Below are positions 48,101 through 53,158 of a stretch of 64,000 nt of DNA, in pieces. The position numbers and the translations under genes are program-made. The notes under the pieces are model-generated. The model did not search any database. It saw only the letters and a program-made list of their open reading frames with translations, and was not told the DNA's origin. Position 1 is the first letter of the stretch. Each line of letters starts with the position of its first letter. This DNA is from Mesocentrotus franciscanus (Eukaryota; Echinodermata; Echinoidea; Camarodonta; Strongylocentrotidae), in assembly GCA_037976565.1 (NCBI GenBank), contig CP137666.1, positions 59,165,413-59,229,412 on the forward strand, in the 5' to 3' direction.

Positions 48101-50557
48101 TATATGCTTGATAACTATTATCTCTTGCTTGTGAAACTTTTCGGCACTGGACAAAATTCTGGAGCAGCTCCCTGAAATATATGTTAGAGCTTTACATGGT
48201 GTTCTTTTCGACTTTACAATTCGGTCCTTAAGACAAAATCCACATGTTACATGTTCTTTTTTAGGGACTATGTTGCCGCCATGTCGGCCCGTATCATTCT
48301 ACAAACTATAAACGAATGTTGATAATCAAATTTGATCACCCTCTTCAATATAAACAGAAAACTACGCTCGAAGCAACCTCAGCGGATCCTGATCAACCTT
48401 TGCTTCGCGCTCCTCGGGCTCTATCTCGTGTTCGTCATCGGTATCGACCGCCGTTACCCGACCGCGGGTTGCGTGGTCGTCGGTTTTCTCATCCATTTCT
48501 TTCTGCTGTCGTCGATGTCGTGGATGTTGGTGGAAGCTATCAATATGTACCTCCTCTTCGTCAAGGTCTTAAACGCCACCGTGTCTCATTTTATGCTCAA
48601 GGCCGCGCTTTTTGCTTATGGTGAGTGTCTAGGTCTACTAAGAAAATAGTGTGGAGGTGTCGTGGTATAGAGGATTGTTTACTTGACTCGCAATCCTAGG
48701 TTTTAGGGTTCATATCCTATCCCAGCATTATGGTCCTTTGCAAGACATTAATCCACACTTGCCACTCTCCACCCAGGTGTAAATGAGTACCTGGCAATTG
48801 CTGGGGGATAATAAGTTCATAATTGCACGACCCTCAAGAAGTATAGCATTGATGCTGATGAAACTTCCCCTGTGTAAACAAAATTGTTATTATTATTATC
48901 AAATTTTAACTTAGTGTAACTTAGTGGTCACTGCTCCAGCGAAAATTATCCCGCCCTTATTTGATTAGGGATTAAGGTTAGAGTTGCAATAGGGTTTTAG
49001 GTTTCGGTTCGGTTAAAGTGTTTGTTTTAGGGTTGAAGTTAAGAATTCGATAAGAGTCCTACGTCCCTTTATATCATACAGTAGATCTTACAATTTATTA
49101 GGACTTGGTGAGGTTTTCATTGGACCATCACAACCTATTACGTATACAAGTATTTTGAATGTTAAATGATAAATGGTGCTTAATGAACAGAAGGTGTTGG
49201 GGCTGCATCTCACCCCCGATAATTTTGAAATTTTACCATCTCGTGCAAACGCCTCCTCATTCATATCCGGGAAGCGTGTTAAGCTATTTGACGAGAAAGT
49301 TTGCCACTATTATAAGTGTCAATTTTTTACGCGCTCGCCAAATTTAGCAAACTGGAAATAAGTTAACATTCAGACAGCAGGAAGTCAATCTTCCTGTCGA
49401 AATTGGACCCTTTCACCTACATGTACATGTATATTGATTTTTACACAAGTCACTGTTTATTCTTTTGTCAAGTTTATTTTTAAGTCTTTCTGATATTATA
49501 TTTTTCTTTATAGGTTTGCCTCTTCTCGTGTGTATCGTAACAGTAGCAGTCGATAGCTCACTCTACTTGGGAGACGGGACTTAGTAAGTTAAATCTTTAA
49601 ATTTTCTCATAAATCGTCATCTTGTTTTTAAGGGCATAATCATATTTTTGAAAACCCATGTTGAAAGTATCCAAGGTCGCCATTTTTTATTATTCATGGA
49701 AATTGTGTCGGCCCGTGTAGTTACATTGTATATAAAGTTATTGATGATTTTTTTTTGTTTTTTGAAAACCCATGTTGACAAGGTCGTCATTTTGCGTCTT
49801 TTCTCATGGAAACTGTGTAGGCCCATGTAGTTATTTCAAATATTAATGAATTATGATTTATCTGCTTCTTGTTAAGTTATCACTATCACTATCATTATAA
49901 TATATGCATTATTATTATTGTTAATCTTATAAGTCGTCAATATTTTGTTGAAGAGAATAATACCGTGGTAAGATGGTCTCTCTGTTCTCGAACTAAGTAC
50001 GGTGTGTTTTTCTCTTTTCGCTTAACAGTTGCTTTGTCAAACCGGGTCCAGCCCTGTATTACGGCGTCTTACTCATCGTCGCTCTCTTACTTGCCGCCAA
50101 CTTCATCATCTTTGGTATCGTCATGCAACGCTTGTCATGCCGCAAGTCCGTCGCTGCTCACAAGACCAACCAAGCCAGCCGCGGTGAGATGTGGCGACGG
50201 GTCCAGAACGCCGTCGCCATCTCTGTCTTGCTCGGTCTGACATGGTTGTTCGGTTTTCTCGCCATCGGTGGTGCCCGTCTTGTCTTCAACATCCTCTTCC
50301 TCGTCTTAAACTCCCTCCAGGGGTTCTTTGTCTTCCTCATGTTCTGCGTCCGGCAAGAGGAGGTCCGCGAGCAGTGGTTGCGATGGATGCACTGCCACTT
50401 CGCCGAGGTCAAGCCCGGGCAGCGTCGCAGCGACGATATCGTCAGGGCTAAGTACAAGAAGACTGGATCGCAGGATGGTCGGACGTCCTTGGCGACGTCG
50501 AGCAGTCAGGGTATTCAACTGTCAAGTGGAGCGACAGTCAGTACCAATACTACATAG
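14565..50557 (+). CDS. Adhesion G protein-coupled receptor, complete 22-exon gene
   Basis: A single reading frame can be spliced from 22 exons through GT/AG junctions with matching phases. It sums to 4503 nt and encodes 1500 residues. Parts in order: signal peptide (1-30), LDLa (36-71), module X1 (75-279), Ig-like 1 (281-365), module X2 with RRKR at 455-458 (366-577), Ig-like 2 (579-667), SEA-like (669-770), HormR-like Cys domain (796-857), GAIN (about 870-1170) with GPS Cys 1135, 1152, 1165, 1167 and cleavage H1169-L1170/T1171, seven helices (1187-1432), and a Ser/Thr-rich tail (1433-1500). Adhesion GPCRs self-cleave at the GPS and signal when the tethered agonist, here starting TSFAVLL, is exposed. 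The SEA/Ig/GAIN mix recalls the ADGRF5 type and the HormR other subfamilies, so no symbol is given. The ligand is unknown. Exons are listed singly. Confidence 0.93.
14930..15010 (+). repeat. (TATC)n microsatellite
   Basis: A TATC run is interrupted once by AATA and GATA variants. A shorter version is at the matching place in the second unit (62057-62105). Confidence 0.95.
16960..17515 (+). repeat. 71-bp tandem satellite, about eight copies
   Basis: The word GCCATGCCAACGAGACCGAC recurs at exactly 71-bp spacing from 16996 to 17493. From the third copy on, two variants alternate: CCAGATCGAC with AACAATAC, and CCAGACCGAC with AACACTAC. The later part is therefore a 142-bp dimer repeated. The array is absent from the duplicated unit near 63.0 kb. 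Confidence 0.95.
18208..18664 (+). repeat. 228-bp direct tandem duplication
   Basis: The block beginning CGTCTACTTTAAATGTATTT is repeated at 18436 with small differences and a short insertion. It contains the stretch TTGAAACCCTAAATGCTCT in both copies. Only part of one copy is kept in the second duplication unit. Confidence 0.9.
20037..20187. repeat. (CT)n followed by (TA)n microsatellite
   Basis: A CT run of about 120 bp with a few breaks is followed by a TA/TACA run. Ser/Leu-rich and Arg/Glu-rich open frames across it are artefacts. Confidence 0.95.
20633..21232. mobile_element. Long-TIR foldback element, member 1
   Basis: The left end TAAAGGAAAATCCAACC and right end GGTTGGATTGACTTT are inverted. 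Further inside, GATAAGAAAGTTATGACTTT pairs with the related AACATTCATAAATCTTTTAC, and AGTGATATTTTTGTACACG lies near the middle. Two further members with the same design are at 44364-44947 and 54724-55495. It is non-coding and ends about 110 bp before receptor exon 2. Confidence 0.65.
21270..21300 (+). pseudogene. Degenerate partial duplicate of the start of exon 2
   Basis: CGCTATAG followed by CTCCCTGTACC, and a little further TTCGTGCCCCA, copy the acceptor and the first codons of the true exon 2 that starts 71 bp later. The copied part loses the frame and the remaining cysteines, so it is not a usable LDLa exon. It may act as a decoy acceptor. Confidence 0.5.
21341..21463 (+). CDS. Receptor exon 2: LDL-receptor class A domain
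   Basis: The exon lies between TTCTATATAG and GTAAGT, phases 1-1. It encodes residues 34-74, with six cysteines at 36, 43, 49, 56, 62 and 71 and the acidic calcium-binding end DxxDDCGTGFDE. Apart from a slightly unusual spacing this is a canonical single LDLa repeat, a calcium-dependent ligand-binding fold. A 1-1 phase exon for one LDLa is the usual mobile exon form. Confidence 0.93.
   Translation, partial: LPVPTVPFNAPSAKLVTSLKLFVTLMTIVVLVSMKWNAQN
21866..22397 (+). repeat. Direct repeat pair in intron 2, about 105 bp each
   Basis: 21866-21975 and 22284-22395 are alike (GTGAxAAAATTCAC ... AATTGCxTCAAxGTTGATGG). A hAT-like MITE lies just before the second copy. Confidence 0.65.
22112..22277. 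mobile_element. hAT-like MITE with perfect 8-bp target duplication
   Basis: CAGGGGCGGATCCAG at the left and CTGGATCCGCCACTG at the right are inverted. The element is flanked on both sides by GAGCTGGG (22104-22111 and 22278-22285). CAG...CTG ends with an 8-bp duplication are typical of the hAT superfamily. The interior is G-rich and non-coding. Confidence 0.85.
23331..23393 (-). tRNA. tRNA-Gly-like pseudogene or SINE head
   Basis: On the minus strand the stretch reads GGTATAGTGGTCATAGCA (A-box region), CTTGCCTCCCATT (a CCC anticodon-like loop) and AGTTCGATTCCTGG (B box and T arm). The two sides of the acceptor stem do not pair, so this is not a functional tRNA. It is read as a tRNA-derived repeat head or a decayed copy. 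Confidence 0.4.
24314..24735. mobile_element. Harbinger-like MITE with TAA target duplication
   Basis: GGGTGCGTTCAATCGA and TCGATTGAACGCACCC are perfect inverted ends, flanked by TAA on both sides (24311-24313, 24736-24738). A 3-bp TWA duplication fits the PIF/Harbinger group. The element is 422 bp and non-coding, with the word AATCACGG or AATCGCTTGAACGA scattered inside. It sits nested in the larger candidate element. Confidence 0.75.
24840..24962 (+). pseudogene. SAP-like first exon of a transposon-type gene
   Basis: An ATG opens 41 codons ending exactly at a GTATCG donor-like site. The peptide begins MDDESKVSFDD and continues LKNFVRERNLPVSRRKEELI, the helix-turn-helix form of SAP-like N-terminal domains. 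Such exons precede YqaJ-type or zinc-finger genes that are multiplied in marine invertebrate genomes (general knowledge). No second exon was found: the sequence continues into T-rich minisatellite, although the frame stays open by chance. It is probably a decayed or captured exon. Confidence 0.45.
24968..25612 (+). repeat. T-rich minisatellite with ~265-bp higher-order repeat
   Basis: Units of about 40-45 bp (CTTCTATCACCTTCTCTTAT, GTTATTCTTTGTTTTT) are grouped into a higher-order unit that recurs after about 265 bp (25016 and 25282). Phe/Leu/Ser-rich frames in it come from the repeat. Confidence 0.85.
25612..25865 (-). mobile_element. LINE-like 3' end inserted in the minisatellite
   Basis: Read on the minus strand, a short unique stretch containing GGCCAATGGCCTCTACTGGC ends in AATAAATGAATGAATGAATG. 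Such a tetranucleotide tail is the usual 3' end of CR1/L2-type LINEs or their SINE partners. It interrupts the T-rich repeat, which resumes at about 25890. Confidence 0.5.
25890..26215 (+). repeat. T-rich minisatellite, continued and more degenerate
   Basis: The same units as at 24968-25612 (CTATCATTTTTCTTTCTATC, GTTATTCTTTGTTTTT) are present in a more diverged form. Confidence 0.8.
26886..27845 (-). mobile_element. tRNA-derived SINE split by a mariner-like MITE
   Basis: On the minus strand, the SINE head starts GGGGGTGTCGTAGTA at 27845-27826. It is interrupted by the 757-bp MITE and continues at 27068 with CAGTGGTTCATTCACTTGAC, B box GGGTTCGAATCCC (near 27022) and body CCACTCTCCACCCAGGG. 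Joined order and orientation fit the other SINE copies of the window. Confidence 0.7.
27069..27825. mobile_element. Tc1/mariner-like non-autonomous element
   Basis: The left end CAGTGCGTTTAAAATAAAAG and right end CTTTTTTGATACGCATTG are inverted. The match continues over about 45 bp (GTGTACCCAACTTTGGTAGC). TA flanks both ends (27067-27068, 27826-27827). No transposase frame is seen. It ends 65 bp before receptor exon 3. Confidence 0.8.
27891..28057 (+). CDS. Receptor exon 3: module X1, part 1
   Basis: The exon lies between TTCCAATAG and GTAAGT, phases 1-0, residues 75-130. It begins DECNETIYASFDSDC and later contains GEFFFNIPLFESESPVLVWI. I do not recognise the fold. The start, with a D, a cysteine two residues later and a second cysteine after a short helix-like stretch, resembles the start of exon 9. 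Confidence 0.85.
28136..28480. mobile_element. Repeat fragment beginning CAGGGGCGGACCCATG
   Basis: The start resembles the left ends of the CAGGGGCGGATCC family, but no matching right end or target duplication was found. The stretch CACAGTTCCGAGAAAAA and the word GGCATACCTTAAGTAC-like near 28390 recur near 42630 in inverted form, so it belongs to a dispersed repeat. Confidence 0.35.
29037..29174 (+). CDS. Receptor exon 4: module X1, part 2
   Basis: The exon lies between TTTCTTCTAG and GTAAGA, phases 0-0, 46 codons (residues 131-176). It contains two N-glycosylation sequons in NLTEQ and NISS, another in NFTV, and alternating hydrophobic residues (TNFTVVTLQLT) as in beta-strands. No known domain is recognised. 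Confidence 0.85.
29376..29600. repeat. (AAT/GAT/ACT)n microsatellite cluster
   Basis: A patchwork of trinucleotide runs (AAT, GAT, ACT) covers about 220 bp in intron 4. The intron then continues without recognised structure to exon 5, except that ATCACTTCTTACACACTGG near 29971 recurs in altered form near 32300. Confidence 0.9.
30214..30380 (+). CDS. Receptor exon 5: module X1, part 3
   Basis: The exon lies between CTCATACAG and GTAATT, phases 0-2, residues 177-232. It encodes SLSGVVKKLREPLEVGFGSI followed by strands QVTLSFV and GTVEVEFV. The pattern is a helix between strands. It is SEA-like in places but not convincing. Confidence 0.85.
30667..31350 (-). mobile_element. TTAA-type piggyBac-like MITE, copy 2 (inverted, one end damaged)
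   Basis: This element matches 507-1212 in reverse orientation along almost its whole length. The TTAA at 30663-30666 and the end CCCTAAAAAGGCC are intact. At the other end the match stops after GCGGAGGGGGG, and the expected TTATTAGGG-TTAA is replaced by unrelated sequence, so this copy is truncated or rearranged. Confidence 0.8.
31610..32265. repeat. Degenerate ~24-27 bp tandem array (GGGCACTTAT units)
   Basis: About 25 irregular copies of AAAAGGGGCACTTATNAGA follow each other. On the minus strand they give weak eight-residue repeats of the type xPLFxxxx, which are a consequence of the period. A related inverse sequence lies at 59430-59590. Confidence 0.75.
32440..32665. mobile_element. Possible MITE with CTACCGAAG / CTTCGACGGTTCCTAG arms
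   Basis: The words ACCTACCGAAGTTTCACCGA and AACTTCGGTAAGTTTTTTGC lie on the left, and GCAAACTTCGACGGTTCCTA lies on the right. They form several overlapping inverted repeats. Ends and target duplication are not clear. Confidence 0.35.
32735..32830 (-). repeat. tRNA-like repeat fragment
   Basis: On the minus strand, CCCGGGTTCGATTCCCTGCG is a good B box and T arm. The upstream half (AACTCACTTGCCCC) gives no regular clover leaf. It is read as a tRNA-derived fragment. Confidence 0.35.
33408..33550 (+). CDS. Receptor exon 6: module X1, Cys/Trp end
   Basis: The exon lies between TTCTCCTTAG and GTACGT, phases 2-1, residues 232-279. It encodes LDPCPG, then cysteines and a tryptophan in the order C-x9-C-x4-W-x9-C-x15-C. 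Module X2 ends in the same order with similar spacing, directly before its own Ig domain. Confidence 0.88.
33958..34150 (+). CDS. Receptor exon 7: Ig-like domain 1, first part
   Basis: The exon lies between ACGTATAG and GTAAGG, phases 1-2, residues 280-344. It encodes strand B with the first Ig cysteine (C303 in GISCTAIGSPQPVVS). The usual core tryptophan about 10 residues later is missing. Exon 8 supplies the second cysteine. Confidence 0.9.
34731..34795 (+). CDS. Receptor exon 8: Ig-like domain 1, last part
   Basis: This short exon lies between TTCTGACAG and GTATGG, phases 2-1. It encodes FTCTAENFAGTATSRVQV, the F and G strands of an I-set Ig fold, with the second cysteine at 347. An intron inside an Ig domain at this place is common. 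Confidence 0.92.
34818..35077. mobile_element. hAT-like MITE with perfect 8-bp target duplication
   Basis: CAGTGACGTAGCTAC at the left and GCTACACCACTG at the right are inverted. CGTATTCC flanks both sides (34810-34817, 35078-35085). It is 260 bp and non-coding. Confidence 0.85.
35695..36330 (+). CDS. Receptor exon 9: module X2 with furin-type site
   Basis: This large exon (636 nt, phases 1-1, residues 366-578) lies between TTGAATCCTAG and GTAAGT. It begins DYRCPGLADALVDFQ with a second cysteine at 387, then strand-rich sequence, then QRRKRDLF (residues 454-461). The latter is a consensus furin site predicted to be cut after R458. The end carries C-x13-C-x6-W-x11-C-x13-C, like the end of module X1. 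I do not recognise the fold. Exons 3-6 of X1 correspond to this single exon. Confidence 0.9.
36331..37158 (+). other. Receptor intron 9
   Basis: Intron of 828 bp. I see no repeat or exon in it. Confidence 0.8.
37159..37428 (+). CDS. Receptor exon 10: Ig-like domain 2
   Basis: The exon lies between CTCTCGATAG and GTAAGA, phases 1-1, residues 578-668. It encodes a complete Ig domain in one exon: C600, W610 ten residues later, and the signature DMGYYHC with C644. Unlike Ig-like 1 it keeps the core tryptophan. Confidence 0.93.
37771..38365 (+). repeat. 354-bp tandem duplication in intron 10, second copy deleted internally
   Basis: The block beginning TGGGGCCGTTGAATT at 37771 recurs at 38125 with near identity. 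The second copy lacks an inner stretch, jumping from GATTGCATAGGA to the CCGCACATAG part. High identity suggests a young event or an assembly problem. Confidence 0.9.
38735..38829 (+). CDS. Receptor exon 11: SEA-like domain, first part
   Basis: The exon lies between TTTGTTTTAG and GTAAGT, phases 1-0, residues 668-699. It encodes VATIAFSITFDTDYVDFENP, the first strand and turn of a SEA-type fold. Confidence 0.85.
39128..39296. mobile_element. MITE with TAGGGACTTTTAGATTT ends
   Basis: AATAGGGACTTTTAGAT at the left and ATCTAAAAGTCCCTATT at the right are inverted around a GC-rich core of about 130 bp that has its own palindrome (GGCACTGCCGGGC, GGCCAGTGCC). It is non-coding and its class is unknown. 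Confidence 0.7.
39800..40082 (+). CDS. Receptor exon 12: SEA-like domain, second part
   Basis: The exon lies between CCATTTCAG and GTACGC, phases 0-1, residues 700-794. It encodes the helix LISRSLLDDIESNEFPTIV and then NGSMIVDYVINFNSS, which matches the typical SEA strand (GSVxVDYxxxF). Many SEA domains self-cleave at G-SVVV; here the sequence is G-SMIV, so cleavage is possible but not certain. Confidence 0.88.
40113..40182. repeat. Dispersed ~70-bp hairpin repeat
   Basis: AAAAGGGCATTAACTCAATG at the left and AATGCCCTATTGGCTCTCAG at the right belong to the GAGAGCCAGAAGGG family. It starts only 30 bp after exon 12. Confidence 0.6.
40829..40942 (+). CDS. Receptor exon 13: HormR-like domain, first part
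   Basis: The exon lies between AAATGCTTAG and GTAAGT, phases 1-1, residues 794-832. It encodes C796 and TLNFPATPLDQTADSQERC. The order G-x-x-xFPATxxxQxAxxxC is like the hormone-receptor (HormR/HRM) region that precedes GAIN in several adhesion GPCRs. Confidence 0.85.
40957..41150. mobile_element. Possible hAT-like MITE
   Basis: CAGTGATGTAGC at the left and GCTACATCCCTG at the right are inverted. The flanking 8 bp do not match, so the element is degenerate or its ends are misjudged. Confidence 0.4.
41484..41611 (+). CDS. Receptor exon 14: HormR-like domain, second part
   Basis: The exon lies between TTTATTGTAG and GTAAGA, phases 1-0, residues 832-874. It encodes ARRTCRGDLLSAAVWDDPVF followed by LDC, the typical last part of HormR domains (Cys, Trp, Cys). 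The Glu/Asp-rich end leads into GAIN. Confidence 0.87.
41729..42121. repeat. Long (TAG)n trinucleotide repeat
   Basis: Almost 400 bp of TAG repeats with TGG, TTG and other variants are followed by (GA)n at 42148-42172. All frames without the TAG stop stay open here, giving poly-Ser, poly-Val and poly-Leu/Tyr artefacts on both strands. Confidence 0.98.
42737..42883 (+). CDS. Receptor exon 15: GAIN domain, start
   Basis: The exon lies between TCCAATTACAG and GTAATA, phases 0-0, residues 875-923. It encodes a helix-rich stretch with SYDVAEATANVADINAEGLR and the end ALEKIVNVGN, the form of GAIN subdomain A. Confidence 0.88.
43494..43893 (+). CDS. Receptor exon 16: GAIN domain, central part
   Basis: The exon lies between TTTTCTACCAG and GTGCGA, phases 0-1, residues 924-1057. 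It encodes helices (RILDFLEQQITLFQ), then IIGRSIAVVALQLPK and IDAAIVLPPDIL, which match the strand order of GAIN subdomain B. The GC content is clearly higher than in the surrounding introns. Confidence 0.9.
44364..44947. mobile_element. Long-TIR foldback element, member 2
   Basis: CCTTTAAAGGGCAATCCAAC at the left and GGTTGGATTTCCTTTAAAAG at the right are inverted. Internal words (CAAAAATATCACTAATTTC, AGGGCACTACTCAAAATATA, GTATAGTGATTGCAACTTTC) match member 1. It ends 29 bp before exon 17. Confidence 0.75.
44977..45173 (+). CDS. Receptor exon 17: GAIN domain, last part
   Basis: The exon lies between TTCTACCTTGCAG and GTGAGT, phases 1-0, residues 1057-1122. It encodes VTFFIFQTSKLFLSPD, then GTRVISATVEGVVI, the typical GAIN stretch before the GPS. 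Confidence 0.92.
45906..46070 (+). CDS. Receptor exon 18: GPS cleavage motif
   Basis: The exon lies between GCTCTATACAG and GTACAT, phases 0-0, residues 1123-1177. It carries the full GPS signature: C1135-VFWD, W1147SSEGC1152, C1165LC1167DHLTSFAVLL. Autocatalytic cleavage is expected between L1170 and T1171, with H1169 as the general base. The new N terminus TSFAVLL is a good tethered agonist. Confidence 0.97.
46345..46906. mobile_element. Foldback element with AAAGGGACAGTTGAGTT ends
   Basis: CTTAAAGGGACAGTTGAGTT at the left and AACTCAACTATTCCTTTAAG at the right are inverted. About 100 bp of the right end reappear at 57411-57516 inside the LINE. It is non-coding. Confidence 0.7.
46917..47178 (+). 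mobile_element. tRNA-derived SINE
   Basis: The head contains GCGTAGCCAAATGGTTAAAA (A-box region) and GGGTTCGAACCCTCGCG (B box). The body contains TTTGCCACTCTTCCCCCAGG, as in the other copies. Confidence 0.8.
47235..47372 (+). repeat. CT-rich low-complexity tract
   Basis: A pyrimidine-rich tract with CTCTCTC and CCCTCCC words leads up to the acceptor of exon 19 and may serve as an extended polypyrimidine tract. Confidence 0.9.
47392..47501 (+). CDS. Receptor exon 19: transmembrane helix 1
   Basis: The exon lies between TTCTTTGTAG and GTAAGT, phases 0-2, residues 1178-1214. It encodes the short linker after the tethered agonist and helix 1, VLDVLGMIGCIISIICLVIT. Confidence 0.95.
47531..48066 (+). 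repeat. 268-bp near-perfect tandem duplication in intron 19
   Basis: The block beginning TCTCATCAAACGTCAATAGT at 47531 is repeated from 47799 with no difference that I could see. It is either a very young duplication or an assembly artefact. Confidence 0.93.
48358..48620 (+). CDS. Receptor exon 20: transmembrane helices 2 and 3
   Basis: The exon lies between AATATAAACAG and GTGAGT, phases 2-1, residues 1214-1302. It encodes RILINLCFALLGLYLVFVIG (helix 2), then C1252 at the start of helix 3 and SSMSWMLVEAINMYLLFVKV, the hallmark helix-3 sequence of family B2 receptors. Confidence 0.97.
48651..48898 (+). mobile_element. tRNA-derived SINE
   Basis: A tRNA-like head (GAGGTGTCGTGGTATAGAGG, B box GGTTCATATCC-like near 48709) is followed by the body CTTGCCACTCTCCACCCAGG and an (ATT)n tail. 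Confidence 0.75.
49514..49583 (+). CDS. Receptor exon 21: transmembrane helix 4
   Basis: This short exon lies between TTTCTTTATAG and GTAAGT, phases 1-2, residues 1302-1325. It encodes GLPLLVCIVTVAVDSSLYLG: the end of helix 4 with its conserved proline and the start of the second outer loop. Confidence 0.95.
49630..49832 (+). repeat. Degenerate direct repeat, about 110-bp period
   Basis: GAAAACCCATGTTGA, then GGTCGYCATTTT, then CATGGAAAYTGTGT and GGCCCRTGTAGTTA occur twice in the same order within intron 21. Confidence 0.75.
50029..50557 (+). CDS. Receptor exon 22: helices 5-7 and cytoplasmic tail
   Basis: The exon opens after CGCTTAACAG in phase 2 and runs to TAG at 50555-50557, residues 1325-1500. 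C1326 in the second outer loop can pair with C1252. Helix 5 spans VLLIVALLLAANFIIFGIVM. Helix 6 contains LLGLTWLFGFLAI with W1397. Helix 7 reads NILFLVLNSLQGFFVFLMFC. The 68-residue tail is basic, then rich in Ser, Thr and Gln, with many possible phosphorylation sites. Its end STNTT is not a clear PDZ ligand. Confidence 0.97.
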
Positions 50558-53025
50558 TGACTTTCACGATATGAATAAAATTGGTATGAATAGATATAGA
50601 CCAGCTGACCAGTGAAAAACATGAGGATAAAAAATGGCATTGATAGTAGTATTAGTAGTATCCTTATATGAGCTTTTTAACTCCATAATTATATTATTAG
50701 TGATTAATATGATTTAATTAAACAATGTTGCATATCGAGAGCGAAACATAATGTTTAGTTAAAAAACGTAAATCTTATTTATTCCTATATTTTCGTTAGG
50801 CCTATTATTAAGCCATAAGATTCAAATGAATCTTAAGGCTTACATGAACGTTAACAAACATGCTTCTTGCCAGCAACTTAACCGCCACCATTTTCATTTA
50901 TTTAGTTGCATCAACGTTTGGAATTTTGTATAGTGCATAAAGAATAATGAAATTAAACAAAGAAATAGATTTGTTTACAAATTACAAACAAGATGAATGA
51001 AAAATATATTCTGCTTTAGTGCTTACCAAGAAAAGAAAGTATACTTCAGGGATTGTTAGCTGGTTACAGTGTACCCTATACAATTGTCAAACTTAATTAC
51101 CGTGTTTAAGCATTTTTACTTAAGCTATATTTGAATCGTTGAGTGACTATAGGACACTATATGTCATGTATTATGCTGCGTTGATATTGATGAACTACTA
51201 CATTCACGTCTATAAGAAGAAAAAAAAATCTGCTGAAAACTGAGAACCAGAAGGACGTATACGTTTAGTGTCGTTTCTAAAATTGATACACGTGGGGCGG
51301 AACCCACTCCAAACGGGGAGCCTTTATCTGGGGGAAGCCCCGCGTGTGTCCGAAATCGATAAACAGTGGGTGGACCCCCTCACGCCCGCCATCCCCCGCC
51401 CGCCACTATGAAAATGAGGAGAGAATGTATTAAGGGAAACCTTGCGTGATTTATATCTTGAATAAGGTTAAATTTTCCGGGGATGGTATGCCGTGTTCAC
51501 CCAGCCCATGCTGATTAGACATCTGTAGTTCAGTAACCACATAGTACATTAAATATAAAACTTTTGTTTTTTCCTCGTCTTGGAGGACTTTGATCTCACA
51601 AACTTTCTGACTATAGTCTTCGAACTGGGAAACTATTAGGGAGTCTTCAACGGAATTTAGTATTGTAATGTTCTTCTATCATCCAAATTTACCCAATTCG
51701 AAATCCCGTTAGATCTTTTACAAAATGTTAAAAGAGAATTCTGTTTGGAGAAAATCAGACAACTATTAAGAATGTTATAAATTTTCCAATGACAGTAAAA
51801 ACTATGAAAACGATTATCTGATCGAGACAAGGTGGCAACTCTTGTTATGATTTTGTGATGTCACCATCCGTCACGTAGTTTTAATATATTAACCATAAAT
51901 TTCACACTTTATTCCCACAAATTGATTTTCTCTTTCCTTTGTTCGGGTTATATTGATGTATAATTTTATTGCATTTATCCAACTTCATAAAATAAGTATT
52001 GTCATTAATAAAAAGATAGAATTTGGGTATGTTATGTTTTCATAAATGTACATAATTTGTTATAAACATTTCATTAAAATTCGTTGTTCTGATATCAAAT
52101 ACTATATATAAGATATAATACGAATTCGATATAATACGATTATACGAGCAAAAACATGGTACTATTATAATTATTAAACCGTGGGTAGAGGCTTAAAGAA
52201 ATAATTTCCTGGGGGATAAAGCTATCACAGTATACAAAGGAATAATTGAATGACATTGTAGACCCATGACCGGTCAGTTTGCCTATTTTTCTCGATGGAA
52301 AATGAGAAAATCTTCATAGTGCCTCCGACAAGCACTACGTTAAAGTCCTTTTAGGTTCTTTTTGTGTAGATGAAACGACCCGTAAAATGTCAATATCACT
52401 TCGTCACAAATAGCACCAATATATTGATATCATGTTTTCAAACTAAAATAATATACTCAAATAAAATTAAACTTGTTTATAGCTTTTATACATTTACAAT
52501 TATGGCATCTATTATAGAGGCTTCTCATAGTACAAAAAGATTTTTGAACAGTCGTTTTTCCATAAGATATTTGTGTCATTTGATATATTTCTAGAATCTA
52601 AAGTTAGATTTAGAGCATGTTTTTATCCTTAGTTTGTGCCTTTCTGTATATTTTGTAGTAGTCTGCTGTGATGTATTTTGTAAGCGTCTTTCCTAGATTC
52701 TCATATCATGATGTTAAAATTTGTCTGCTGACATACTTTTACGTAATATCTTAATTTATGTAACTTCGTCATGTCATGCATTACTCCGTAAACTAATTTT
52801 GATTGATATTATTATTATGTAGATTTTAAAGACATTTGCAGGATTCTCGTTGAAATAAAAGTAAATGAAATACGAATCATTTCCCTTGATTGAATCTTGC
52901 ATGTATTCTCAAGCATTATATTTCTAGGCTGCACAACCAACCAGGACATATCATGTTATATACAGTATAACATATTCAAGATTTATGATAAAATATTAAA
53001 ATCTTAAACCAAAAAGGCTATTCCC
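50558..53025 (+). other. Region after the receptor gene, no coding exon seen
   Basis: AT-rich single-copy-like sequence that may be 3' UTR in its first 2.3 kb. At 51236-51260 a lone arm of the hairpin repeat family is present (CTGAGAACCAGAAGGACG). At 51290-51420 a GC-richer piece (GTGGGGCGGAACCCACTCC) looks like a repeat fragment. The rest has no recognised structure. Confidence 0.5.
50574..50579 (+). terminator. Possible polyadenylation signal close to the stop
   Basis: AATAAA lies 17 bp after the stop codon. A second AATAAA, at 52854 in a sequence without repeats, would give a 2.3-kb 3' UTR and may be the main site. The choice cannot be made from sequence. Confidence 0.35.
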
Positions 53026-53044
53026 TTTCCCCTTTGCTCCACCT

Positions 53045-53045
53045 C

Positions 53046-53094
<49 letters not shown>

Positions 53095-53135
53095 TCCCCA
53101 GTCTCTATCTCCGTCTCTCCTCTCTTTCCTTCCCT
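53045..53135. repeat. (CT)n tract
   Basis: CT and CTTT runs are followed by TCTCC words. Confidence 0.95.
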
Positions 53136-53158
53136 CTATATGATTATATAGGCCTACC

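Noticed and set aside
48258..48300. Extra exon after TTCTTTTTTAG in intron 19
   Set aside because: Exon 19 joins exon 20 directly in phase, and helix 1 continues into the first inner loop as expected. Inserting this piece would break the receptor topology.
48316..48624. Alternative plus-strand frame over exon 20
   Set aside because: It gives an Arg/Pro-rich product and conflicts with the helix 2-3 sequence in the other frame.
50158..50518. Alternative frames in and opposite the last receptor exon
   Set aside because: They are shadows of the 7TM coding frame, which has all hallmark motifs.
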